Below are positions 44,038 to 54,211 of a stretch of 64,000 nt of DNA, piece by piece (position 1 is the stretch's first letter; every line of letters begins with the position of its first letter). Both the position numbers and the translations under genes were made by a program. The DNA lies in the NCBI RefSeq assembly GCF_007989625.1, contig NZ_BJUK01000003.1:94756-158755 (forward strand). Direction: 5' to 3'. The DNA comes from Bisbaumannia pacifica. GTDB taxonomy: Bacteria; Pseudomonadota; Gammaproteobacteria; Pseudomonadales; Halomonadaceae. The notes below the pieces were generated by a model. That model was not told the DNA's origin, made no database searches, and saw only the letters and a list, made by a program, of their open reading frames with translations.

Positions 44038-45204
44038 TTAGGCCAGGGATTCGACGACCCCATCGGCCAGTAATCGCCTCGCCACGATGACCCGCATGAT
44101 CTCGTTGGTACCTTCGAGGATCTGATGTACCCGGGTATCGCGCACCAGCCGCTCCAGGGGGTACTCCTTGATATAGCCGTAGCCGCCATGCAGCTGCAGC
44201 GCCTCGTTGCACACCGTGAAGCCCATGTCGGTGGCATGGCGCTTGGCCATGGCACAGTAGGCGCTGGCCTCGGGGTCGCCGTGATCGAGGCGCCAGGCCG
44301 CATGGCGTACCATCAGCCGCGCCGCGGTGAGCTCGGTGGCCATATCGGCGAGCTTGAATTGCAACGCCTGGAAGGCGCTCAGTGGGCGCCCGAACTGCTG
44401 GCGGTCGGCCAGGTAGTCCCGGGCCAGGGTCAGCGCCTGCTGGGCGGCCCCCAGGGAGCAGCTGGCGATATTCAGGCGACCGCCATCGAGCCCCTTCATG
44501 GCGAACTTGAAGCCCTCGCCCTCCTCGCCCAGGCGATGGGCCGCCGGGACCCGCACCCCGTCGAAGCTTATCAGCCGGGTGGGCTGACTCTTCCAGCCCA
44601 TTTTCTCCTCGTTCTTGCCGTACTCGATGCCGGCGGCGTCCGCCGGCACGGCAAAGGCGGAGACGCCGGCGGCGCCGCTGTCCGGCCCGCCGGTGCGGGC
44701 CATCACCACCAGCAGGTCGGTGGCCCCGGCCCCGGAGATAAACATCTTGGAGCCCGAGATCACATAGTCGTCGCCATCGCGTACCGCCTTGGTGCGCAGG
44801 CTGGCGGCATCGGAGCCGCTACCCGGCTCGGTGAGACAGTAGGAGGCCAGCGCCTCGCCGCTCACCAGCCGCGGCAACCAGGCCTCCTGAAGCGATGCCC
44901 CGCCCCAGTTGGCGACCATCCAGGTGGCCATGTTGTGAATGGTCAGATAGGCGGTGGTGGAGATGCAGCCGCTGGCCAACTGCTCGAAGATCAAGGAGGC
45001 CTCCAGGCGGGAGAGCCCCAGGCCCCCGGCCGCCTCGGGGGTATAGATGGCCAGGAAGCCCGCTTCGCCGGCGCGCTTGATCACCTCCACCGGGAAGTGG
45101 GAGCGCGCGTCCCAGTCGGCAGCATTGTCGGCCAGCTCGGCGCGGGAGAAATCCGCCGCGGCCTGCTGCAGGGCTCGTTGATCCTCGGTCAGGGAAAAGT
45201 CCAT
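44038..45204 (-). CDS. Acyl-CoA dehydrogenase (isobutyryl-CoA type)
   Basis: A 388-residue flavoenzyme with the catalytic Glu in HQILEGTNEIMRVIVARRLL and a typical CLTEPGSGSDAAS segment. Together with the HIBCH-type gene downstream it fits the valine pathway, where it would make methacrylyl-CoA. The ATG at 45204 with MDFSLTEDQRALQQ is the standard family start; an ORF extension upstream runs through the promoter region and is rejected. Two palindromes upstream (45266-45287 and 45333-45348) probably control it. Confidence 0.9.
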   Translation of the reverse strand: MDFSLTEDQRALQQAAADFSRAELADNAADWDARSHFPVEVIKRAGEAGFLAIYTPEAAGGLGLSRLEASLIFEQLASGCISTTAYLTIHNMATWMVANWGGASLQEAWLPRLVSGEALASYCLTEPGSGSDAASLRTKAVRDGDDYVISGSKMFISGAGATDLLVVMARTGGPDSGAAGVSAFAVPADAAGIEYGKNEEKMGWKSQPTRLISFDGVRVPAAHRLGEEGEGFKFAMKGLDGGRLNIASCSLGAAQQALTLARDYLADRQQFGRPLSAFQALQFKLADMATELTAARLMVRHAAWRLDHGDPEASAYCAMAKRHATDMGFTVCNEALQLHGGYGYIKEYPLERLVRDTRVHQILEGTNEIMRVIVARRLLADGVVESLA

Positions 45205-45424
45205 GCCTTCACTCCTTTCGCAGTAAGTTGCGCCGGGGCCAAGACTCCCGGCGACGACTGGAAACCAACCTAGCACTTGCTAGGTTGTTTGGCATCCCCC
45301 GGGGGCTACGCCAAAAGTCGATGATTCCGCACTTTACGTTAACGTAAACTTGGCGCTAGGCTTTGGAAAGCAAGGACGGGATGCGAGATCATAGGCGACA
45401 CACTGCCAACCGTCTGACTACAGG
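45205..45424. promoter_or_regulatory. Divergent control region with two palindromic operators
   Basis: The region separates the acyl-CoA dehydrogenase from the MerR-type regulator. Palindrome 1 (45333-45348) is TTTACGTTAACGTAAA, a perfect 16-mer of the type bound by LiuR-like MerR proteins that control branched-chain amino acid and fatty acid catabolism. Palindrome 2 (45266-45287) has perfect 10-base arms CAACCTAGCA and its complement with a 2-base centre, a form typical of TetR-family operators. Confidence 0.65.
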
Positions 45425-45433
45425 ATGACAACG

Positions 45434-45889
45434 ATGCCGAAACCCCGCCAGGAGGCGATGGCTTCCCCCAGCGCGACCGGGGCACTGAAACCTCAGCGCC
45501 GCAGCTACTCGATCGGTGAGTTGTCGCGGCTGTTCGAGGTGACGCCACGCACCATTCGCTTCTACGAGCAGGAGGGCCTGCTGGCCCCGGAGCGACGCGG
45601 CCAGACCCGCATCTACCACGAGAAGGATCGGGTGCGCCTGAAGCTGACCCTGAGGGGCAAGCGGCTGGGCTTTACCCTGGCGGAGATTCGCGAGGTCATC
45701 GAGCTCTACGACGCCATGCCGGATGGCAATGCCCGTCAGTTGCAGCGCATGCTGGAGATCCTCAGTGCCAAGCGGGCCGAGATGCAGGCGCGCCTGGAGG
45801 ACATCCGCCTGATGCAGCAGGAGCTCGACGAGGTGGAGAACCGCTGTCGCAGCGTTCTCGAGCAGTTGGATCGCCGCGACGTCACCTGA
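45434..45889 (+). CDS. MerR-family regulator, LiuR-like
   Basis: A 151-residue regulator. The N-terminal winged helix-turn-helix (YSIGELSRLFEVTPRTIRFY) and MerR-type wing are followed by a helical dimerisation arm; no cysteine pair for metal sensing is seen. It is divergent to the valine-pathway dehydrogenase and followed by a fatty acyl-CoA ligase, and the TTTACGTTAACGTAAA site lies between. This matches LiuR. The ATG at 45434 has AGGA at a better distance than the one at 45425, which cannot be ruled out. Confidence 0.85.
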   Translation: MPKPRQEAMASPSATGALKPQRRSYSIGELSRLFEVTPRTIRFYEQEGLLAPERRGQTRIYHEKDRVRLKLTLRGKRLGFTLAEIREVIELYDAMPDGNARQLQRMLEILSAKRAEMQARLEDIRLMQQELDEVENRCRSVLEQLDRRDVT

Positions 45890-45978
45890 GTCCGACCCGC
45901 TCCCGTCATGGACACCGGGCGACGCGCTTCGCGCCGCCCCAGCAACAATAACAAGCACCCGCCATCTAAGGAGCCACC

Positions 45979-47664
45979 ATGACGCCTCAGCCTGCCAGCT
46001 ATGTCAGTGGAATCAGCGATACGCCCCTCAAGGGACAGACCATCGGCGACTGTTTCGATGCCACCGCGGCCCGCTTCCCGGAACGGGAGGCCCTGCTCAG
46101 CCTGCATCAGGGCCTGCGCTATCGCTGGCGCGAGCTCAAGGCCGCGGTGGACCAGACCGCCCGCGCCCTGCTGGCGCTGGGTGTCGCCAAGGGCGACCGG
46201 GTGGGCATCTGGTCTCCCAACTGCGCCGAGTGGACCCTGACCCAGTTCGCCACCGCCAAGATCGGCGCCATCCTGGTCAATATCAATCCCAGCTACCGCA
46301 CCCATGAGCTGGAGTATGCCCTCAAGCAATCCGGCACCTCGACGCTGATCCTGCAGGGCGCCTTCAAGAACTCGGACTATGTGGCGACCCTGGCGGAGCT
46401 GATGCCGGAGCTTCGGGATAGCGACCCCGGCATGCTGCAGAGTGCCCGGCTTCCCGAGCTCAAGCGGGTGATCTGCCTGGATGGCGAACGCGCCCTGCCC
46501 GGCATGCTGAGCTGGCAGGCCCTCCAGGCAAGGGCCGACGCGGTGGGCGAGGAGCGCCTGGCCGAGGTGCAGGCGAGCCTGCAGTTCGACGAGCCGATCA
46601 ATATCCAGTACACCTCTGGCACCACGGGCGCGCCCAAGGGGGCCACCCTCTCCCACCACAATATCCTCAACAACGGCTTCTTCGTCGCCCGCACCATGAA
46701 GCTGAGCGAGGCCGACCGGATGGTGATCCCGGTGCCCCTCTACCACTGCTTCGGCATGGTGATGGGCAACCTGGGCTGCATGACCCATGGCGCCACCATG
46801 ATCTATCCCGGCGACGGCTTCGACCCGGAGAGCACCCTGCGTGCGGTGGCCGAGGAGCGCGCCACCGCCCTCTATGGGGTGCCGACCATGTTTATCGCCG
46901 AGCTGGATCACCCCGGCTTCGCCGACTTCGACCTCTCCAGCCTGCGCACCGGGGTGATGGCCGGCTCGATCTGCCCCATCGAGGTGATGCGCAAGGTGAT
47001 CGACAAGATGCATATGGAGGAGGTCACTATCTGCTACGGCATGACCGAGACCAGCCCGGTAAGCTTCCAGACCCGCACCGATGCGCCCCTGGAGAAGCGC
47101 GTCACCACCGTGGGCACCATCCATCCCCACCTGGAAGTCAAGCTGGTCGACCCGGAGACCGGCGCCGTGGTGCCCCGAGGGGCGACCGGTGAGCTATGCA
47201 CCCGCGGCTACAGCGTGATGCTTGGCTACTGGAACAACCCGGAGGCCACCACCAAGGCCATCGATGAGGCCGGCTGGATGCATACCGGCGACCTGGCGAG
47301 CATGGACGAGGACGGCTATGTGGCCATCGTCGGGCGCATCAAGGACATGATCATCCGCGGCGGCGAGAACATCTATCCCCGAGAGATCGAAGACTTCCTC
47401 TATACCCATCCGGCCATCTCCGATGTACAGGTGATCGGCGTGCCCGACGAGAAGTATGGCGAGGAGGTGATGGCCTGGGTCAAGCTCAGTGACGGCGAGC
47501 GCCTCGACGAGGCGGGCCTCAAGGCCTTCTGCCAGGGCAAGATCGCTCACTACAAGATCCCGCGCTATGTGAAGTTCGTCGATGAGTTTCCGATGACCGT
47601 CACCGGCAAGATCCAGAAGTTCAAGATGCGTGAGGAGGCCACCCACGAACTGGGGCTGGCATAA
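45979..47664 (+). CDS. Fatty acyl-CoA synthetase (AMP-dependent)
   Basis: A 561-residue ANL-family ligase. The P-loop-like [16 protein letters not shown], the YGMTET segment and the catalytic lysine in [12 protein letters not shown] are visible. The likely substrate is a medium-chain or branched acid; the adjacent LiuR-like regulator supports a role in acyl catabolism. ATG at 45979 is preceded by AAGGAG. It is probably co-transcribed with the MerR gene (89-base gap). It is unlike the operon ligase at 22548-24197. Confidence 0.9.
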   Translation: MTPQPASYVSGISDTPLKGQTIGDCFDATAARFPEREALLSLHQGLRYRWRELKAAVDQTARALLALGVAKGDRVGIWSPNCAEWTLTQFATAKIGAILVNINPSYRTHELEYALKQSGTSTLILQGAFKNSDYVATLAELMPELRDSDPGMLQSARLPELKRVICLDGERALPGMLSWQALQARADAVGEERLAEVQASLQFDEPINIQYTSGTTGAPKGATLSHHNILNNGFFVARTMKLSEADRMVIPVPLYHCFGMVMGNLGCMTHGATMIYPGDGFDPESTLRAVAEERATALYGVPTMFIAELDHPGFADFDLSSLRTGVMAGSICPIEVMRKVIDKMHMEEVTICYGMTETSPVSFQTRTDAPLEKRVTTVGTIHPHLEVKLVDPETGAVVPRGATGELCTRGYSVMLGYWNNPEATTKAIDEAGWMHTGDLASMDEDGYVAIVGRIKDMIIRGGENIYPREIEDFLYTHPAISDVQVIGVPDEKYGEEVMAWVKLSDGERLDEAGLKAFCQGKIAHYKIPRYVKFVDEFPMTVTGKIQKFKMREEATHELGLA

Positions 47665-47722
47665 TCGCCCCACCTGGTCCAAGACAGCCCACCGGAGACG
47701 GCGGGGCCCTCATAACGAAGGC

Positions 47723-48511
<789 letters not shown>

Positions 48512-48518
48512 TTACCAG

Positions 48519-48553
48519 CATGCCGAAGCCGAACACATAGCGATCCTCGACTT
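48519..48553 (-). repeat. Duplicated 3' part of hpt
   Basis: 35 bases identical to 48657-48691 inside hpt, encoding [10 protein letters not shown] in frame on the minus strand. The flanking sequence, about 30 codons upstream, reads as a diverged hpt-like region (GLKALDTFRSV...) and then runs into unrelated sequence. Copy and gene are separated by 104 bases. Confidence 0.8.
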
Positions 48554-48599
48554 TGACGCTGCGAAAGGTATCGAGCGCCTTGAGCCCTGCCTCCGGAAC

Positions 48600-49178
48600 C
48601 TACAACCCTTTCGGCGCGAAGATCCCCGGGGCATTGCGCCAGTAGCCTTTGTAGTCCATGCCGAAGCCGAACACATAGCGATCCTCGACTTCGAGGCTAC
48701 AGTAATCGGCCCGGAGCCCCGGTACCGCCTTGCGCTCGTGGGTCTTGTCCACCAGCACGGCGGTGGAGACGCTGGCCGCCCCCGCCTCGCGGCAGTAGTC
48801 GAGGATCGCCGCCAGGGTGGCGCCTTCGTCGAGGATGTCGTCGACGATCACCACATGGCGTCCGGCCATGGGGATCTCCGGGGAGACTCGCCAGAACAGC
48901 TCGCCGCCGCGAATGCCGCCCCGGTAGCGGGTGGCATGCAGGTAATCCACCTCCAGGGGGAAGCCCAGGCGGGGCAACAGATGACCGGTGGTGATCAGGC
49001 CACCGTTCATCACGCAATAGAAGACCGGCAGCTTGTCACCCAGGTCGGCGGTGATCTGCTCGGCCATGCGGTCCAGGGCCGCCTCCACCGCCGCCTGGGA
49101 GATCAGACAGTCGGCATCGGCCATAAGATCGCGCATGGTGGTCAGGGATTGATGGTGCTCGGGGGCCAGTCGCGTCAT
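48600..49178 (-). CDS. hpt: Hypoxanthine-guanine phosphoribosyltransferase
   Basis: A 192-residue purine salvage enzyme making IMP and GMP from PRPP. The PRPP motif [11 protein letters not shown], the catalytic surroundings MNGGL, and a C-terminal [13 protein letters not shown] are visible. It resembles the Pseudomonas form, not the E. coli Hpt. ATG at 49178 gives [10 protein letters not shown]; a start 15 codons upstream is less likely. It lies between nagZ and mtnP, a purine and salvage cluster. Confidence 0.92.
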   Translation of the reverse strand: MTRLAPEHHQSLTTMRDLMADADCLISQAAVEAALDRMAEQITADLGDKLPVFYCVMNGGLITTGHLLPRLGFPLEVDYLHATRYRGGIRGGELFWRVSPEIPMAGRHVVIVDDILDEGATLAAILDYCREAGAASVSTAVLVDKTHERKAVPGLRADYCSLEVEDRYVFGFGMDYKGYWRNAPGIFAPKGL

Positions 49179-49229
49179 GGGCTCGCTCTCGAAAAGGGTC
49201 GGCGGGTGGCGGCTCGGCGCCACCGCTTA

Positions 49230-50249
49230 TCAGGGGGAAGTGTCGGCCAGGGATTCCAGTTGGGCGTGCACGCGGCGCCAGCGCGAGAGCGCCGGCAAGG
49301 CCTCGAGGCTGGGGCGGGCGCGGCGGTACCGCAACTTGGCCTGGCGCTTGCTAGCGCGTCCCTCGCAGGCGTCCAGTACCTCCAGGGCGGCGGCGCGATC
49401 ATTGCAGATCAGCACCATGTCGCAACCGGCCTCCAGGGCCGCCAGGGCGCGCTCGCCAGGCGTCCCCGCCACGGTAGCACCGGCCATACCCAGGTCGTCG
49501 GAGAAGATGGTGCCCTTGAAGCCCAGCTCCTCGCGCAGCAGGCCCAGCCAGCTGCGTGAGAAGCCGGCGGGACGCTCGTCGAAGGCGGAGTAGACCACAT
49601 GCGCCGGCATCACCCCGTCCAGCTCGCCGGCCAGCTCGGCGAAGGGCAGCAGGTCATGGCGTCGCAGCGCCTCCAGGGGGCGCGAATCCACCGGCAGTTC
49701 GTGATGGGAGTCGGCGGCCACGCCGCCATGACCGGGGAAGTGCTTGCCGACCGCGACCATGCCCGCCTCGTGGAGGCCATTGATAAAGGCGCGTCCCAGC
49801 AGGCTGACCACCCGGGGGTCAGCGGAGAAACTGCGATCGCCGATCACCGTGGAGTCGCCGCCATCCACGTCGAGCACCGGGGCGAAGGAGAGGTCGAGGG
49901 CGCAGGCAGCCATCTCCATCCCCAGCAGCCAACCGGCGTCCTGACAGCGCTGCACCACGGCCTGGGGATCGCTGTCGAAGCCCTCGGCGAGACGCGCCAT
50001 GGCGGGCAGGCGAGTCACCCCCGCCCGCAGGCGCTGGACCCGTCCGCCCTCCTGGTCGATGGCCAGCAGCAGGTCGGGGCGCAGGCGGCGTATCGCCGCG
50101 CAGAGGGCCTGTACTTGCTGGGCATCCTCGATATTTCGTGAGAACAGGATCACGCCACCGACTTCGGGGCGCTTGAGCATGTCACTTTCCTCAGGGCGAA
50201 GCCGGGGGCCTTCGAGGTCCAGCATCACCGAGCCGAGAGGTTGCGTCAT
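49230..50249 (-). CDS. nagZ: Beta-N-acetylhexosaminidase NagZ
   Basis: A 339-residue GH3 enzyme that cleaves GlcNAc from anhydromuropeptides in cell-wall recycling. The KHFPGHGGVAADSHHELP segment and the catalytic Asp region FSDDLGMAGA are diagnostic. The cytoplasmic, signal-free start agrees. Of the two in-frame ATGs the second (50249) has better Shine-Dalgarno spacing (AAGGA). Neighbours psrA, lexA and mtnP reproduce a Pseudomonas neighbourhood. Confidence 0.94.
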   Translation of the reverse strand: MTQPLGSVMLDLEGPRLRPEESDMLKRPEVGGVILFSRNIEDAQQVQALCAAIRRLRPDLLLAIDQEGGRVQRLRAGVTRLPAMARLAEGFDSDPQAVVQRCQDAGWLLGMEMAACALDLSFAPVLDVDGGDSTVIGDRSFSADPRVVSLLGRAFINGLHEAGMVAVGKHFPGHGGVAADSHHELPVDSRPLEALRRHDLLPFAELAGELDGVMPAHVVYSAFDERPAGFSRSWLGLLREELGFKGTIFSDDLGMAGATVAGTPGERALAALEAGCDMVLICNDRAAALEVLDACEGRASKRQAKLRYRRARPSLEALPALSRWRRVHAQLESLADTSP

Positions 50250-50315
50250 GTTCATCTTCCTTGGCTGAAGAAGTGGGGCATTCTAGACCAATGTCTGAGA
50301 CGACAACAGGGTCAC

Positions 50316-50828
50316 TCAGTCGTGGAGCCACACCGGCGTGCCCGCAGGGGCCGCGGCGAATAGCGCCAGGAGGTCATCGTCACGCAGGCGGATACAGCCG
50401 TGGGAGGCGGCCACCCCCATGGGCTGATCCGGCGGGGTGCCATGCAGATAAATATAGCGACGCTGACTATCCACGTCGCCGCCGCGGTTGTATCCCGGCT
50501 CCAGGCCGCACAACCAGAGGATGCGAGTGAGGATATAGTCGCGATCCGGCACCGCCTGCTCGGGGTCGAAGATCTCCCCCGTGGGGCGACGCCCGCGAAA
50601 TACCGTGCCGCGGGGACGATCGGCGCCGATGACGGCGCGGATATAGTGCCAGCCCAGGGGGGTCTGACCACTCCCCTCCCGTTGGCCATTACCGGCCACG
50701 CCGCTGGAGATGGCATGGGTCGAGACCACCTCGCGGCCACGCCAAAGGGTCAGGCGCTGGGCGTCGAGGTCGATCTCGAGCCAGGGCCCCTGCTCGGGCG
50801 GCAGGGCATCGAGTCGTGGCGTAGGCAT
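50316..50828 (-). CDS. L,D-transpeptidase (YkuD domain)
   Basis: A 170-residue YkuD-type protein. The catalytic segment HGTPPDQPMG leads to SHGCIRL, with the catalytic Cys. No signal peptide is visible, which is unusual for a periplasmic peptidoglycan enzyme; it may instead be a cytoplasmic form or start further upstream. It begins directly after the psrA stop, so it is co-transcribed with it. Confidence 0.85.
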   Translation of the reverse strand: MPTPRLDALPPEQGPWLEIDLDAQRLTLWRGREVVSTHAISSGVAGNGQREGSGQTPLGWHYIRAVIGADRPRGTVFRGRRPTGEIFDPEQAVPDRDYILTRILWLCGLEPGYNRGGDVDSQRRYIYLHGTPPDQPMGVAASHGCIRLRDDDLLALFAAAPAGTPVWLHD

Positions 50829-51485
50829 CTAGGCCACCGATTCGGCGGACGCCGGCAGGGGCGCATGCATGGCCGAGACCACCACCGGGCGCATGCGGCG
50901 GATCAGGTCACGCACGGTGACCTGCTCGCCATAGTCCTGCTCGGCGATATCGCGCAGGGCATCGAGGCCCGAGAGGGTGAAGATCACGCTGCCCAGCACG
51001 AAATGCAGGCGCCAGAAGCGCTCGGCATCCGGCAGCTCCGGGGTGGCGCGGCGCACCAGCTCGGTGAAGCGGGTGAAGACGCTGCCATAGTGCTCCTGGA
51101 TATAGCGCCGCAGGTGGCCCTGGGCCTGACTGTAGGCGAGCCCCAGCAGGCGCATGAAGACCTTGAGGCTGTTGCGCTCGGCGGGCACCTCCAGCACGGT
51201 GCGGGCCATGCTCTCCAGTAGGGTCTCCAAGGGAATCTCGCGCCCCTGATACTCCGCCTCCAGCTCATCCAGGACGGCGTGGAAGCGCTCGGTGAAGGGA
51301 TCCAGGTAGCGGGCGAAGACCGCCTGGATCAGCGCCTTCTTGGAGCCGAAGTGGTAGTTCACGGCGGCCAGGTTGACCTTGGCTTTGCTGGTGATATTGC
51401 GCAGGGAGGTCTCGGCGAAACCGCGCTCGGCGAACAGCACCTCGGCGGTATCGAGAATACGGGTGACGGTATCGGTCTGGGCCAT
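50829..51485 (-). CDS. psrA: TetR-family regulator PsrA
   Basis: A 218-residue TetR/AcrR regulator. The helix-turn-helix (TSLRNITSKAKVNLAAVNYH) and the C-terminal ligand part match PsrA, a long-chain fatty acid-responsive repressor. Position next to lexA is as in Pseudomonas. Two GTTTAAAAC palindromes in the upstream region (51573-51581, 51627-51635) fit the PsrA operator G/CAAAC-Nx-GTTTG/C and suggest autoregulation. Confidence 0.88.
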   Translation of the reverse strand: MAQTDTVTRILDTAEVLFAERGFAETSLRNITSKAKVNLAAVNYHFGSKKALIQAVFARYLDPFTERFHAVLDELEAEYQGREIPLETLLESMARTVLEVPAERNSLKVFMRLLGLAYSQAQGHLRRYIQEHYGSVFTRFTELVRRATPELPDAERFWRLHFVLGSVIFTLSGLDALRDIAEQDYGEQVTVRDLIRRMRPVVVSAMHAPLPASAESVA

Positions 51486-51737
51486 GGGCGGGGCTCCCCT
51501 GGCCGTCCGCTCCGGCGTTTCCCCGCGAGGGCCGGGGAGAGGGCGAGCACGCCTGCCCCGGATAAGACGGCTGTTTAAAACATTATATCTTCGAGTAATG
51601 CCGGGATAGTGGCATAAAACGAGATAGTTTAAAACGCTGTTACACTCAGGATACGCGGCATCCGGGGAGAATGCTTACTGTATGTAAAACCATGCTGTAT
51701 ACTTGAACAAACCCTCGAACACGCCGTGGAGCCCGCC
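51486..51737. promoter_or_regulatory. psrA-lexA divergent control region
   Basis: 252 bases. Two near-palindromic GTTTAAAAC words (51573-51581 and 51627-51635) are likely PsrA sites. A LexA box CTGTATACTTGAACAA (51695-51710; CTGT-N8-ACAA against the consensus CTGT-N8-ACAG) lies 28 bases before the lexA start, and a weaker CTGT occurs at 51678. It shows autoregulation of both genes. Confidence 0.75.
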
Positions 51738-52385
51738 ATGAGCCGCCCCCTCACCCCCCGCCAGCAGAATGTCTATGACTTTATCGTCAAGACCCTCAAC
51801 GAGCAGGGCTACCCGCCGACCCGTGCCGAGATCGCCCGGGCCCTGGGCTTTCGCTCCCCCAATGCCGCCGAGGAGCACCTGCGCGCCCTGGAGCGCAAGG
51901 GAGTGATCCGCATGGTGGCGGGCACCTCACGGGGCATTCGCCTGCCCGCCCAGGAGCAGGCCGAACCCGAGGGCGAGCCCCCGTCCCAGGGACTCCCCAT
52001 CATCGGCGAGGTGGCCGCCGGCAGCCCCGTCCTGGCCACCGAGCATATCGATCGCTACTGCCCGCTGCCGCCAGAGTACTTCACGCCCCGAGCCGACTAC
52101 CTGCTGCGGGTCCGCGGCCTGTCGATGAAGGACGTGGGCATCCTCGAAGGCGACCTGCTGGCGGTGCATCGCACCGAGCGGGTCCGCGACGGCCAGATCG
52201 TGGTGGCACGCCTCGAGGACGAGGTGACGGTGAAGCGGTTCCGCCGCCAGGGGCCGCGGGTCTGGCTGGAGGCGGAAAATCCCGACTTCGCGCCCATCGA
52301 GGTGGACCTGCGCAACGAGGCCCTGGAGATCGAGGGCATCGGCGTCGGGGTGATCCGCGGCGGCAACGGCCAGGCCCTCAACTAG
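51738..52385 (+). CDS. lexA: LexA repressor
   Basis: A 215-residue SOS repressor. The N-terminal winged helix is followed by the cleavage site Ala94-Gly95 (VAAGSP), and the catalytic dyad is Ser129 in GLSMKD and Lys166 in TVKRF. RecA-stimulated autocleavage follows. ATG at 51738 comes after GTGGA; an in-frame GTG four codons upstream is less likely. It overlaps nothing but is followed by dinB after 6 bases, so the two form one SOS operon. Confidence 0.96.
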   Translation: MSRPLTPRQQNVYDFIVKTLNEQGYPPTRAEIARALGFRSPNAAEEHLRALERKGVIRMVAGTSRGIRLPAQEQAEPEGEPPSQGLPIIGEVAAGSPVLATEHIDRYCPLPPEYFTPRADYLLRVRGLSMKDVGILEGDLLAVHRTERVRDGQIVVARLEDEVTVKRFRRQGPRVWLEAENPDFAPIEVDLRNEALEIEGIGVGVIRGGNGQALN

Positions 52386-52391
52386 GACGCC

Positions 52392-53435
52392 ATGGCGAGC
52401 CGCAAGATTCTCCACGCCGACTGCGACTGCTTCTATGCGGCGGTGGAGATGCGCGACGACCCCACCCTGCGCGAGGTGCCCCTGGCGGTGGGCGGCAGTC
52501 AGGAGCGGCGCGGGGTCATCGCCACCTGCAATTATGCCGCCCGGGCCTTCGGGGTGCGCTCGGCGATGCCCACCGCGCGGGCCCTGCGCCTGTGCCCCGA
52601 CCTGGTACTGCGCGCGCCGGACTTCGAGCGCTATCGGGCGGTCTCCCGGGAGATCCTCGCGCTGTTTCACGAGCTCACGCCCCGCGTCGAGCCGCTCTCC
52701 CTGGACGAGGCCTACCTGGATATCAGCGCCGTGACCCGCTTCCGGGGCAGCGCCACCTGGATGGGCGAGTGGCTCAAGGCGCAGTGCCTGGCCCGTACCG
52801 GCATCACCCTCTCGGTGGGCGCCGCCCCCAACAAGTTCCTGGCCAAGGTGGCCAGCGACTGGGACAAGCCGGATGGCCTCAAGGTGATCCCTCCCCAGGC
52901 CATGGAAGCCTTCGTGGCGGCCCTGCCGGTGACCTGCCTGCCCGGGGTGGGACCGGCCACCGCCACCAAGCTCGAGACCCTGGGCATTCGGCGTTGCGAT
53001 GAGCTGCGTCACCTGCCTCGGGAGGCACTGATCGAACGGTTCGGCAAGTTCGGCCAACGCCTCTTCGAGCTCTGCCGGGGACGCGACGAGCGCGAAGTGC
53101 GCCCCCAGCGGGTGCGCAAGTCGGTGAGCGTGGAGACCACCTTTCCCCGCGACCTGCCGGACCTGGCCAGCTGCCAGGCCGCCCTGCCGGCGCTGGTGGA
53201 TCGCCTGGAGGCTCGCCTGGCCCGCCACGGCCATCCGCCGCCGAGCCAGGCCTTCGTCAAGGTACGCTTCGACGACTTCAGCCTCACCACCCTGGAAGGC
53301 AGCGCCCCCTGGGACGCCCTGATGACCCAAGCCTGGGGACGCGGCGCCCGCCCGGTGCGCCTGCTCGGCGTCGGCGTGCGCCTGCGCCCACCGGAGGCGC
53401 GCCGTCAACTGCCACTCTTCGACGAAGGCCCCTGA
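52392..53435 (+). CDS. dinB: DNA polymerase IV
   Basis: A 347-residue Y-family translesion polymerase. Metal-binding aspartates appear in HADCDCFYA and the SLDEAYLD segment; the C-terminus ends QLPLFDE, a beta-clamp binding type motif. It lies 6 bases after lexA and is co-regulated with it under LexA control. The 3' end is repeated 36 bases downstream of the stop (53470-53514). Confidence 0.96.
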   Translation: MASRKILHADCDCFYAAVEMRDDPTLREVPLAVGGSQERRGVIATCNYAARAFGVRSAMPTARALRLCPDLVLRAPDFERYRAVSREILALFHELTPRVEPLSLDEAYLDISAVTRFRGSATWMGEWLKAQCLARTGITLSVGAAPNKFLAKVASDWDKPDGLKVIPPQAMEAFVAALPVTCLPGVGPATATKLETLGIRRCDELRHLPREALIERFGKFGQRLFELCRGRDEREVRPQRVRKSVSVETTFPRDLPDLASCQAALPALVDRLEARLARHGHPPPSQAFVKVRFDDFSLTTLEGSAPWDALMTQAWGRGARPVRLLGVGVRLRPPEARRQLPLFDEGP

Positions 53436-53469
53436 GCCCCCTCCCCGCCCTCTCTCCTGCAACTCAGGC

Positions 53470-53514
53470 CTGAAGGCGCGACGCCAACTCCCACTCTTCG
53501 AAGAAGGTGCCTGA
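53470..53514 (+). repeat. Duplicated, diverged 3' end of dinB
   Basis: Fifteen codons, stop included, reading LKARRQLPLFEEGA-stop against PEARRQLPLFDEGP-stop at the end of dinB. Of the codon changes in the shared RRQLPLF..G stretch most are synonymous (CGC to CGA, CGT to CGC, CTG to CTC, GGC to GGT). The fragment keeps the beta-clamp-type motif but has no start of its own. Confidence 0.85.
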
Positions 53515-53558
53515 AACAACGCCACGCCGCTCCTCAGTGCACCCGCCCCTCCTGCGGC

Positions 53559-54143
53559 CTAGGCAGGCAGCAGCTCCCAAGCCCGCGCCTCAACCAGCAC
53601 CACCCAGAGCCCCAGCAGGATAAAGAGCGCACTGGCCAGCAGATGCACCAAGCGCACCGGCAGCCGCTCGCTGAAGCGTGCCCCCAGCCAGAGCACCGGC
53701 GCATTGGCCGCCAGCATGCCCAGGGTGGTCCCGAGGGTCACCGCCAGCACCGCCTCGAAGCGGGCCGCCAGCAGCACGGTGGCGATCTGCGTCTTGTCGC
53801 CGATCTCGGCCAGGAAGAAGAGCACGAAGGAGGTAAAGAAGACGCCATGGCCCGGGGCACCGGCATCCAGGCCATCGTCATCATCGGGGCGCAGCAGCCA
53901 GAGGCCCATGGCGACACAGGCCAGGCCTACCGCCAGGGTCATCCACTGGGCATCGATCCAGGCGGAAAGGGAGGCACCCAGCCAGGCGGAGACGCCGTGA
54001 TTGATCAGGGTCGCCAGGAGAATCGCCCAGAAGATGGGCCAGGGTCGAGAGAAGCGCGCCACCAGCAGCAGGGCCAGAAGCTGGGTCTTGTCGCCGATCT
54101 CGGCGAGACCCACTGCCAGGGTCGAGGTGATCAGGGCTTCCAA
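53559..54143 (-). CDS. TMEM165/GDT1-family cation exporter (MneA type)
   Basis: A 194-residue inner-membrane protein with two copies of the family's signature E-x-GDK-T: GLAEIGDKTQLLAL (about 10-23) and FLAEIGDKTQIATV (in the middle), each in a hydrophobic repeat of three helices. It probably exports Mn2+. The TTG at 54143 with GGAG upstream gives the usual start (EALITSTLAV); an ATG at 54212 would put a low-complexity, riboswitch-adjacent segment in front. A yybP-ykoY-type leader precedes it. Confidence 0.88.
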   Translation of the reverse strand: MEALITSTLAVGLAEIGDKTQLLALLLVARFSRPWPIFWAILLATLINHGVSAWLGASLSAWIDAQWMTLAVGLACVAMGLWLLRPDDDDGLDAGAPGHGVFFTSFVLFFLAEIGDKTQIATVLLAARFEAVLAVTLGTTLGMLAANAPVLWLGARFSERLPVRLVHLLASALFILLGLWVVLVEARAWELLPA

Positions 54144-54211
54144 GGGATCTAGACTCCACGGCCGGCTCGCACGGACAGAACATGGATCGCCGCCGGCCTC
54201 GGAAGCGTCCA

